This document shows positions 44,382-55,635 of a DNA stretch of 64,000 nt, piece after piece. Position 1 is the stretch's first letter. Each line of letters starts with the position of its first letter. The notes beneath the pieces were generated by a model. The model did no database searches. It had not been told where the DNA came from and worked only from the letters and a program-made list of their open reading frames with translations. The position numbers and the translations under genes were made by a program. The stretch lies in the NCBI GenBank assembly GCA_902805475.1, contig CADCSX010000006.1, positions 2,728,001-2,792,000 on the forward strand, read 5' to 3'. The stretch is from Entonaema liquescens (Eukaryota > Ascomycota > Sordariomycetes > Xylariales > Xylariaceae).

Positions 44382-44452
44382 TGCATCAGCCGCGAATCGA
44401 ACGCGGGGCCCATCGATGGCAACGATGGATTTTACCACTAAACCACTGATGC
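44382..44452 (-). tRNA. tRNA-Gly (anticodon GCC)
   Basis: 71 nt on the minus strand, from GCATCAG to CTGATGC plus discriminator A. The acceptor stem pairs perfectly (7 bp). The anticodon stem CATCG/CGATG encloses TTGCCAT (anticodon GCC), and the T arm reads CCGCG TTCGATT CGCGG. No intron. The A box TGGTTTAGTGG and the B box GTTCGATTC are recognisable. Confidence 0.95.
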
Positions 44453-44913
44453 TATTTTGGATTGTTCCTGGATGAAATTCTACCTTGTAAAATTTTCCTA
44501 TATCTCCGAGTGCTCCACTGCCGTATGCCCCATTCTTCGCCCGATCATGGAGTTGAACTAGCGCATTCCGAGCAGTCAGGACCCATTCAGCCCATTCTAG
44601 ATCTTCAATGTGAAGCCCTTTTGACAAAATTAGACAATGACTAAACCTGGTTATATTTAAGGAATCTTAGGAGTGTAACCCACTACCCGTACCAATACCT
44701 AAGGTTAGGTCCTCACATTATGTATTAAAATTAAGAAGTATCAGGTTGTTCGATCGATTATATAGGTCTAGGTAGTTAGGTTTATAACGAAATTCTTAAA
44801 GAATTAGGTACACGAAGACTATCACTTCCTCTATGAGGTAAGTTGAAACTTACCTAGATACGGGATACGCCTTGCTTCAATTCGGCGATGAATTCGATAA
44901 TTTTAACAATTAA
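44453..44913. other. Spacer between tRNA and transposon island
   Basis: Non-coding DNA left of the TAA target site at 44911-44913. Composition is ordinary until about 44940. Confidence 0.5.
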
Positions 44914-47900
44914 GGCCGTAAACGGCTCAGATTTTAAGCTTATACTTAAGAAGAAATTAAATACTTGCTAGACCCATATAAATTGAGTAGAACCCCAATA
45001 TACCAATCTTCCCCACTTACATACCGTTTAAACTTAATTAACTCACCACCTTCAACTTACATATAATATAACTTAAATTTAATTTTATTATATTTTCAAT
45101 TATAATTATTATATTAATTATTATTAATATTTTTATATATAATAAAACTTTATAAAATAAATTTAAAAAAAAATAATAAATAATTTCGTATTAAATAAAT
45201 TTTTAATTTAATAACAATATATATAAAAACCTTAATAACGTTTACAAATAAAGGTATATTTAATATAAACAAGCTTTAAACGTAAACATTTACGTGGCCA
45301 CAATTATTAAAAATTATAAAAACAACCGATTTAACGAAATTTTAATCGATAAAAACGATAAAAATAAAACGAAAAATTAAAAAAAAACGTTATTTTAAAT
45401 ATAAAACTTTAATTAACAATTACATTAACGATAATAACGAAAGTAAAAATAACTATTTTATTATATTAAATTAATAATAAAAATCGTTTATATAAAAAAC
45501 GTTTATTAAAAAATAATTATATATTTAATTATTAAATAATAAAAACCATTATATTTAAACTTTTTCGTTAAATAAATTTATAAGTAATTATATCGTATCG
45601 ATTAACGATAAACACATTTTTTTCAATTTAAATATTAAATTTAATAACGTTAATAATATTATCGTTATTATTAAATTTAATAATTAAATATTTATAATAA
45701 ATTTAAATGATAATAATAATTTATTTAAATTCCAAATTACAATTACGTTATTTTAAAAATTTATTCCCGTATTACCCGCTTTATAAATTACGTAATAAAT
45801 TAAACGCTCGTTAAATTTAATGTTAAATAATATTTTATTTAATAATTTAAAAATTAAAACTTTAAACCCGAATAAAATAAAACTTTTAAAATAAAATATT
45901 ATTTATAATACAATCTTTTAACGTTAATTTAAAAAACTTAAATTATTAAATTTAAAAACTTTTAAAAAAACGTTTATTAAAAACATATATTAATTTTAAT
46001 AAAATATTAATATTATTAATATAAAAACAATTATTAATTATTATTAAAAATAATTAAATAAAAATTTATTTAAGAATGAATTTACAATTATTTATAATAT
46101 TTTAAAATTTAATTAATAAATTATTATATTTAATAAAATAATTTTAAATAAAATAAAGTTAAAATATATATAACGGTTAATTAAAAAAGTTAAAAATGTT
46201 AAAAAAAAAAATAAATAATAAATAATAATGATATTAAATAAATTATTATCGATTTATTAAAATATCATTTTTATATATATAAATAATTTAATATTATTAA
46301 TTATTATATAAATTTTATATATTATTATAAATTTTAATTATTTTATATAAAATTTATATTATTTTTATTATAAATTATTTATATTTAACAATTTTATTAA
46401 ATATTTAATATTATATTTAATAATAATTAATAAATATAATTAATAATTTATTTTTATATAAAATATTAATTTTTAATTGATTTAAAAACTTTAATTTTAA
46501 CGTTAAATTTTTATTTAAATTATCCAATTAATTATAATTATTTAACCATTTAATTTATATTATAAATTACTTTATATAACGTAAATATTTTCATTATTAT
46601 TTACGTGTAATTTAATTTTTAATATTTTAAAAATTTAATTTAATTAATTTATTTATTTTTAACCACCGTTTTTTATATAAAACTTTAAATTAATCGTTTA
46701 AATTAACTTTATTATTAATATTTTTATTACCATTACGTTTAATAAAATTATAAATTTTATATATAATATATATAAATTAAATTTGCAATAATAAACCGTA
46801 TTTAAATATTAAAAATTATATTATTTTAAATTTACGTTTAAATATTTTAAACGTTTTTTTTATTAAAATTTAAAATTTTAAATAACGTAAATTATAAAGT
46901 TTTTTAATTATAACCGGTTTTTTAACATTAATTTATTATTTTTGTAAATAATATCGTACGTTAAAATAAAATATAATAAGTTTTAAATTAATATTATAAT
47001 TATTATTTATTAAATAAAAATAATTTAAAAAAATTTTAAAGTTTTTTTTTTAAATAAAATAATATACTTTTATATTATATATAATATTTTTTTTTCCAAT
47101 TAATATAAAATTAAATATATTGTTAAATTTTATAATTATAAATATATTTTAAAATATATAACTTTTATAATATTATTATAATTTTTAATAATATTTAAAA
47201 ATATAAATATAAATTTAAATTTCGTTTATAATTTTAATATAATTGTTAAACGCGTTAAATTTAAATTTAAATTTAATAAATAATAATAAATAATTATTAT
47301 TTAATAATTTAATAAACATTTTAAATAATATAAATATTATAAATAAAATTAAATATATAAATTTATATATTATATTTTAAAAATTTTTAAATTTATATAT
47401 AATATTATATTAAGATTTATTATAAATAATTATTTATAAAAAAATAAATAATTTTTAAATTATTAATATGTTACGAAAGTTTTTTAAATTATATTTATTT
47501 TATAATTAAAATAATAATTTATAAAAAACGTTTTTAAATATTTTAAAAAACTTATAAAATTAATTATTAATATTATTTAAAAAAATATTAATGAAATTAT
47601 AAGTTATTTTTAAGTTATTTAAATGTATAATAATTTTTTTAAACGAAAATTTTAAATATAATTTACAGTTAAATTTAATATTTTTAAAAAATTTAAATAT
47701 TTAAATTATTATAAATATAAAAGTTTATTTATATTAATTTATTTTTATTAAAATATTATTAAAAAAATATTAAAAATAATTTTAAAATTATTATTTTAAA
47801 ATTATAAATTTTAATTTATAAATTAAATTTATTTTCAAATAAATTTTTTTTTTAAATTAATAATTAAAAAGTTTATTAAATTTTTTTAAATTTAATATAT

Positions 47901-48056
47901 TACTTTTTTTAATGTAATATATTATTTATAAAAAGTTAATTTAATTTTTATAAGTTAATTTAAAATTGGTGGTTTAAATATTGTTTAAAAAAAAAAGGTT
48001 TTTTTTATTAACGTAAAAAATATTCGAAAATAAGTTTAAAATCTTATAAATTTACT

Positions 48057-48457
48057 TGTCACAAGGTTAAGGTTTTAGTTTAAAAATAACAACAGTAATA
48101 TAATGATTTAAATAATTATTAAATTAAAGGTTTTTTAAAATGACTTAAATTAATTATTGACGATTTTATTTTAAAATTTATAAAATTATTTATATATTAA
48201 AATTATTAATATATGTTTTATAACTTTCTAAAAAATAAAAAGGTTTCGTTTTATAACTTTATAAAAAGCGAAAAAGTTTCGTTTTATAATTTTATAAAAA
48301 GCAAAAAAGCTTTGCTTTATAGCTTTTTACAAGGCGGGAAAACGTAAAAAAGTATTACGTGTTAAAACATATAATTTGTTAAATTATACTTTTTATTTAA
48401 CTCGTACGTTTTACGTTTAACTTTTTAATTAAATTAATTACTTTACAATTTATAATA
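48057..48457 (-). repeat. Left LTR (3' LTR of the element)
   Basis: Starts TGTCACAAGG and ends TATAATA, the RIP-altered form of TGTTACGGGG...CGTAACA. It has the same length as the right LTR, and the stretches compared differ almost only by C-to-T and G-to-A transitions. Confidence 0.75.
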
Positions 48458-51400
48458 TTATTTCCTTTTTCTTAAATTTATTATTTTTAATAATTGTATC
48501 CGTTAAATAAAGTGTTTTTTCCTTTTTTTATTAAGGTATTTTTTTAATTATATTAAATCGTATATAAAAATCTTTACGTTTTTTTACTTTATTTACTTGT
48601 AACCGTATTTATAAACGTATTATTTTTGCTTATTATATCGACAAAATTAACATAAATTATAATATTATACCGTATTTTTATTATAAAAAAAAAAAACTTT
48701 ATTATATAAAAATTCTTAACGTATTTTTTATTTATTTTAACTATTTTTAATTTAATTTAAAAAGGTACAATTATTTAAAAAAAAACCTTAATTTCTTTAA
48801 CCGTTTAAATATTAAAAAATAACATTTTCGTGATTAAAAAAAATAAATTAAAAATAATTTATTTAAATTATAAAAAGATTTTATATTTTTACAAATTTTA
48901 ATAAATAAATCTTTTTTATACATTTTTTATCTTCATTATCAACGAAAGTTTCTACAATTAAAAAATCTAAAAATATTATAATAAAATCTTTAAAATTTAA
49001 ATAAATTAAAAGAATAAAAAAAGTAAAAAAAAAAAAAACAATAACGCTTTTTTATTAAATAAGCTTATATCGTTAAAAAACAATTTCGGGTTATTTTTAA
49101 TTTAAAATTCAATTAAAATATTTTAAACGATTTAGGTTTTTTTAATAAAAACGTTTTAATTTTTTAAGAAAATTCGTTAAATGGTTTTTAAACTTTTACA
49201 TATTTTTTTTTAATAAATAATTTTTTTATTTTATAAAATATTATATTTCGTTTTTAACTTTTTTAAAATTTAATATTTTTTTTACTTTATATTTTTTAAA
49301 CATTTTTTCGATTTTAATAACGTTATTAATTAATATATTTTTTGGTGTTAATTTTAATAAAAAAATATAAAAAATTAGATATATTTATATTATTTTAAAT
49401 AATATTAATTAATAAATAATAAATAAAATAATTTTTTTAATTTTAAATAATTTTAATTTCTTAAAATTTAATTTATTATTAAATTTTTTTATTTTAATTT
49501 ACGGTATTTTTTATATAGATTTTAACTATTTATAAAATAAATATATTTTATTTCTTTTTATAAAAATTAATTTTTTAATTTTTTATTTATTATTATATTT
49601 TTTTATTTATAATTAAAAAAAAGTTAAATTTTTTTATAATATTTACTATAATAATTATATATATTAATTTTATGCTTTTACTTTTAAAACCGTTTTAATA
49701 AATATTAAAACTTTTTTAAAATTTAATTTTTATTGTTTTATTACCATTTCTTTATTATATATTACTTTATAAAATAATATTATTATATTTTTATTACTTA
49801 AAATATTATATGTAATTTAAGTAATTAATAACAACTTTACTTAATTATTTTATTTATAATTTATATAATATCGAAGATATTGTTTTAATATTTAATTTAA
49901 TTATTTTATTTATTTATTTATTTTAAAATATATTATTATAAACATTTTCTATTTAATCTTAAATTATTTAATGAAATTTTTTTAAAATTTTAATATAAAT
50001 AAATAATTTTAATTTAAAATTATTTTTTTAAATAATTTATATTTATTAATATACTTTTATATAAATATATAAATAAATTATTTTATTGTATAATTTTTTT
50101 TTATAAAAATAAAATAAACATATTTTGTAAATTTATCAATTATTATTTAAATATTATTATATATTAAATTATTTGTTAAATCTTTAAATAAAAATAAATT
50201 AATAATGAAATCTTATGTTATAATGTTTTATATTTTATTTAATATTTTAATTAATTATAAAAAATTATAAAATTTATATTTTGTAATTTTAAATTAATTA
50301 CATATGTTGTAATTTTTTAATATCTTTTTTACTATTTGTTTAAGTTTTGGGAAATTAAAATCTTATTATATTTATTAAAAAATTTTATATTTTCTTTAAT
50401 ATTTTAATAAAATATTTTTATAAATAATTTTAATAAATTTTTTTTATAAAATTTAAAAAATATATTATTTTTTTAAATATATTTTAATCCTACCTTTTTT
50501 TAAAAATTATTATTTTTCTATTTTAATAATTTCTTTTTTAAATTTCCGGGCCTAATCTTTATTAATTATAATTTAAGTTATTTAAAAAACTTTATTTTTT
50601 TTTTTTTTATTATTTAAACGTTTATTTATAAAATATTAACTTATACATTTTCTTTTTTTTTAACATAAAAAATACAAAAATTATATACGTTTAATTTTAT
50701 TTTTTATTTTTATTATTAATTAAATAATTTTTAGATAATTATAAATATTTTTAAATTTTTATAGTTTAAAAATATATTAATTTCTTTATTTAATTTTATT
50801 ATATAAAGTTTTTAATATTTAAATACTTTAATTATTATTAATAATTTTTTGTTATATATAAAATACTTTAATTTAAATCCTTAGAAAAATTAAAAGTAAT
50901 ATGTTATTAAATATTATTTACTATCATTTTCTAATTATTTTAAAGTCTTAATTAAAATGTTATTTTTTTCGAATTGTTTTAAAGTTGTTTTTATAATATA
51001 ATTAAATATATCAACGTATATTTTTTTTCTTTTTTTTAAATTTAGTAATTAATAAATTAAAGCTTTAATTAACGCTTTTTTTAATTTTTTAAAAAATTTA
51101 TTTACTTTATTTATTTATTTAAAAGGTTAATTTTTTTTTTTAATGGTGTTTATTATAAAGTATGTAATTTTCCCGAAGTTTTTAATAAGGTTTTAAGTAA
51201 AATTTACGAAATTATGAAATAATTAAACTTTTTTAATTAAAATAAAAATTTTTTATTATTATATTTAAGTTAGTTTTTTTTTTTAAATATAAATTTTTCT
51301 TAAAGTTATGGTAAATTTTAAATATTTGATTTTTTAAGTTTTTTATTAATATTTTTTTAGTTTTATTATAATTTTATATTTTTATAATATTTTTAATATT

Positions 51401-54400
51401 TTATGTTTATATTTAATATATTTTTTATAAATTTGAAAATAAATTAAAATATTGTTAATATAAATAAATATAAAATTATTAATATATTTTTATAAAATTA
51501 CTATTATTATATATTAAAAAGATGTAAAAACGTTGGTTAATTTTTAAAATATTATTAAATATTTATAATAATTATAAAAAATTTTAAACACAATTTTCCA
51601 TTTTTTTCTTTTAATTATATAAATACCATAATATCTATTTATTATATTAAATATTATAAACCATTAAACGTCATTAACATATTTTTTTATAATTTTAAAT
51701 AAAATAAAAAAATATTTATTTTTAATAATAATATCATTAAAAAAACAATAATCATTAATTATTCTAAATATTAATTTTTTATCTTCATTTTTTTTTTAAA
51801 TACTATTAATTTTTAACTTTAATATTATTATTATTAAATATTTAATTAATGATTTTAATTTTTTAATAAATCTTTAAATTAAATTTTTATTTAACCATTT
51901 TTATAAAATTTAATATTATTTTTTTTTTAATTAATAAATTAATTTTAAATATAATAAATGTCTTTTTTTTAACAAAATTTTATAATTATAAATTATATAT
52001 TTAAAAAGTTTATTATTTATAAATTCTTTTTTTTTAAAAAACTATAAAAAATTCTTTTTTAAATTTTTCCAAAACTTTTTTTAACTTATTTTCTTTAACT
52101 TCTTTTTTAATTAAATATATTTAAATTAAAATTTTTTTAAAATCATATATATTAATTTTCTTTTAATTTATAAAAACTTTTTTTATTTTAAATTTATCTT
52201 AAATAATTTCTTATATTTTTTAATTAATTATTAAATTACTAATAATAAATTAAAGTAAATTTAAAATAATTTTTTCATTTACGTTTATAATATTAAAAAA
52301 GATTAAATTTAATTGATTATTAATGTAAACTTTAAGTTTTATAATTTTTTATTATATTTATCCGTTGTTATAATTTAATATTTATTTATTTACTATTTTT
52401 ATAAAATATAATTTATCTTTTATTTTATATAATATATCGTATTAATTTACCTATCATAATAATATATAATTATTTTAAGCTTTTAAATTTATTAAAATTT
52501 TAATTTTTTAGTTTTTTTATTTAAATTACGTATAAAAATTTCATTTATTTATTTTTATAATTTAAATAAAGTTAAGATTTTTTTATTAATAAAAATAATT
52601 AATTATAATAATTAAAACTTTATTTAATTATTTTTATTATTTAATTAACGTTTTTAATTTTTTTTAAGTTATTATAAGATTTTTTTAAGTTTTTTTTATT
52701 AATTAAATTAAATTTCTAATTTTTTATATATAATATATTTTATATTAGTTTTTTAGGTAATTATGTTAATTTCTTAAGTTTTAAATATATTTACGAAATT
52801 TTTTTAAATATTTAAATAATATAATATAAGAAAAGAATAATTTAATTTTAACTTTTTTAATTTTTTTTTATAAATATATTACCAACACTTTAATAGGAAA
52901 GAATTGATATTTTAATTTTTTAATTATATAAATTAAATATAAATATTAATAATAAAATATTTAAAATATTAAATAATAATTTTTATAATATTAATATCAA
53001 ATATCTTTATTTAATAGAAATATATTAGTAAATACTTATATAAAAAATTTAATAGTTTTTTTTAACATTATTATTATTTTTTTTTTATTTAATTTTTTTT
53101 TAATTTAAGTTTTATAATTTATTTTTTTTATATTTATTTTTTATTAAAATAATTCCTTTAATATAATTTTTCGGGTTAATACTTTTTAATAAATTATTAT
53201 TTAAATTATAAATGGTTTAATTAACGTGTTATTTTTGTTTTAATGTTTAACTTATAATTTAAAATATTTTTTTCCTTTAAAATTAAAATATTAAAAATTT
53301 TATAATTTTTTAACTTTTATTTAATATTATTATTGTTTTATTTTATTTATTGGAATTTTAATTTATTTGTTTATAAGTATAATAAAAGGTAAGTAATAAT
53401 TTTTTTTATAAGAATATTTTTTTTAAATTATTTTATAAACTTTTTATATTTTTTTATAAATTATATTTATTATTTTTCGCTTTTTAATTTAAAAAGTTTT
53501 ATATAATTTTTTATTATAACTTTCTTATTTTATTAATTAAATTTTTAAAGTTTTATTATTAATTATAAAGTTAAATTAATTAAATAATTTTATTAATTTA
53601 ATAACTTTTTTTAATAAAATTTTATATTTTTTTTTCTTTAAATTTATCATATAAAACCTTTAAATTAAGGTTAAAAAAATGAACATTTCCATGGTTAAAT
53701 GGTAATCCTTTAAGTTTAAATTATATAAAAAATAATATAAATTATATAAACCATTATTATAACATTAATAATTATTTTTAACAATTTTTTAACTTATTTA
53801 AATATTTATATAATATTAATAAACGTAAAGGTTTTAAGGTTAATATTAATTTTAATAATAATAATACTTTTATTTATTGTTTTATTTTTATTTTATTAAT
53901 TTTTAAAAATATTAAAATATATTATTTTTTTTTAATTTATAAATTGGGTAAAAATCGTTATAATATGTGTTTTAATGCAAATCTTTATATAAGATTTTAT
54001 TATATCTTTATTATATTATTCCAACTTTAATTTTTTTTTACTTTATATTTTTTCGGGTTAATTCGAAAATTTTTTTTATTTTTAAATTTCGATATTAACT
54101 TTTATAATATCCTTTTTTCCCGTAATTAAAATACTTTATTTAAAAAATATCTTTTTTTTTATTCTTAATTTAATTAATATTTATAAGTTTTAAATAAATT
54201 TTATATAAAATGTTAAAAAATTAATTATTTTTTTTTTTTTTTTTCTTAAATAAATATTTTATTATCTTTTATTTTTTTTTCTTTTTAATTATTTATATTA
54301 ATATTATTAATTATTGATTTTAATAGCTAATTTGCAATATTCGTTAAAAAAATTAAATTTATTTTTTAAATAAATTTTATTTTAAACTTTTTTTTTAAAT

Positions 54401-55201
54401 TTTTAATAATAAATTCCAAATACTTTTTTTTAATTTATTATAATTTAAGAAAAAAATTGTTTAAATTTTATTATATATTATAAAATGGATTTTATTTATT
54501 ATAAATTAAAAAAATATTATTTAATTATTTATTTTCAATTTAAATTTTTAAACATTTTCCTAAATTAATTTTTAAATTTATTAAACAAGGTAAATATTTT
54601 TTTAATTTCCAAACTTTATTCTTTTTTTTCTTTTTTAAATTATTTTTAAAATAAAAGCTTAAATTATTTCAATATATTTTTAATAAATTATTTTTTAATA
54701 ATAATAATTTAATTTTTTAAAATTATTAAAAAATTATAATAAAATTTAAAATACATTATATTTTATATTAAAAACTTTTTAAAATCAATTATTTTATTAT
54801 AAATCTTTAAAAACGTTAGTTTATATTTTTTTATTATTAAAATAAATATAAATAAACTTTTTAATTTTTTAAATCGAATTTATAATTTTTAAATAATATT
54901 TTATAAATCGTTAATTATTATTATTAAATTAAAAATTAAATAAAAATTTAAACTAAGGTTAAAAATCATATTATTGTTATTAATAATAAATATAATTAAT
55001 TTATTAATTAAAAAATTTATTTTTTTTTAAAAAAAATTTTATTATTTTTTTTTTTAAAAATTCTAATAAATTTAATTATTTATCTTTTTCCAAATCGTTT
55101 TTACTTTTAAAAAAAAGAAGATTTTTAAAGCAATTATTTATGTTAAAATATTTTTTATATTTAAATTAAATTTTTAAACGTTAATTAAAAAATAATTAAA
55201 A

Positions 55202-55602
55202 TATTACGGGGTTAAAATTTTAATTTAAAAATAATAATAATAATATAATAATTTAAATAATTATTAAATTAAAGGTTTTTTAAAATAACTTAAATTAACT
55301 ATTGATAATTTTATCTTAAAATTTATAAAGTTATTTATATATTAGAATCGTTAATATGCGCCTTATAGCCCTCCAAAAGGTAAGGGGGCCTCGCCTTATA
55401 GCCTTGTAGAGGGCGAAAAGGCCTCGCCCTATAGCCCTGTAAAGGGCGAGAAGGCCTCGCCTTGTGGCCCTCTACAAGGCGGGAGGGCGTAAAAGAGTAT
55501 CACGTGCCGAGGCACGTAACTCGTTAGATCATACTCCTTACTTGGCCCGTGCGTCCTGCGCCTGGCCTCCTAACTGGGCCAGTTACCCCACAATTCGTAA
55601 CA
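55202..55602 (-). repeat. Right LTR (5' LTR of the element), partly free of RIP
   Basis: 401 bp, starting TATTACGGGG and ending CGTAACA. The first 140 bp are AT-converted like the rest of the element; from about 55345 onward the sequence is ordinary GC-containing DNA. Confidence 0.75.
55387..55485. repeat. 33-bp x3 hairpin-forming repeat inside the LTR
   Basis: Three adjacent 33-bp units (55387-55419, 55420-55452, 55453-55485), each beginning GGCCTCGCC and holding a GCC...GGGCG-type inverted pair. Confidence 0.85.
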
Positions 55603-55635
55603 CTACCTTTAAAATCTGAGCTGTTCACGGCCTAA

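Larger units (their letters stand above)
48057..55602 (-). mobile_element. LTR retrotransposon, Ty3/Gypsy-like, RIP-decayed
   Basis: Two 401 bp LTRs bound 7.5 kb. The target duplication is CTACC at the right (55603-55607) and TTACT at the left (48052-48056), the same sequence after two C-to-T changes. On the minus strand the frame at about 51439-51490 reads KYINNFIFIYINNILIYFQ, matching a reverse transcriptase YIDDILIYS core with Asp-to-Asn changes (GAC to AAC), which fixes the orientation. A pyrimidine tract right after the left LTR (about 48461-48474) is the polypurine tract seen from the other strand. The position of the RT core about 3.7 kb from the 5' LTR, with 3 kb after it for RNase H and integrase, fits Ty3/Gypsy order. 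All frames are broken by stops. Confidence 0.75.
44914..55632. mobile_element. Harbinger-like DNA transposon, RIP-decayed, carrying a nested LTR element
   Basis: Terminal inverted repeats: left 44914-44937 (GGCCGTAAACGGCTC...) and right 55609-55632 (on the minus strand GGCCGTGAACAGCTC...), differing at two positions. Both are flanked directly by TAA (44911-44913 and 55633-55635). A 3-bp TAA/TTA duplication with ends starting GG is characteristic of PIF/Harbinger elements. Without the nested retrotransposon (48057-55602 plus one target copy) the element is about 3.16 kb, a normal autonomous length, but the interior is extremely AT-rich with no open frame, so no transposase can be read. The assignment rests on ends and target duplication only. 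Confidence 0.6.

Noticed and set aside
44950..55340. AT island as a centromere or a mitochondrial DNA insertion
   Set aside because: It has defined transposon ends, LTR pairs, target duplications and transition-only differences, which explain it better. No mitochondrial gene or tRNA was seen in it.
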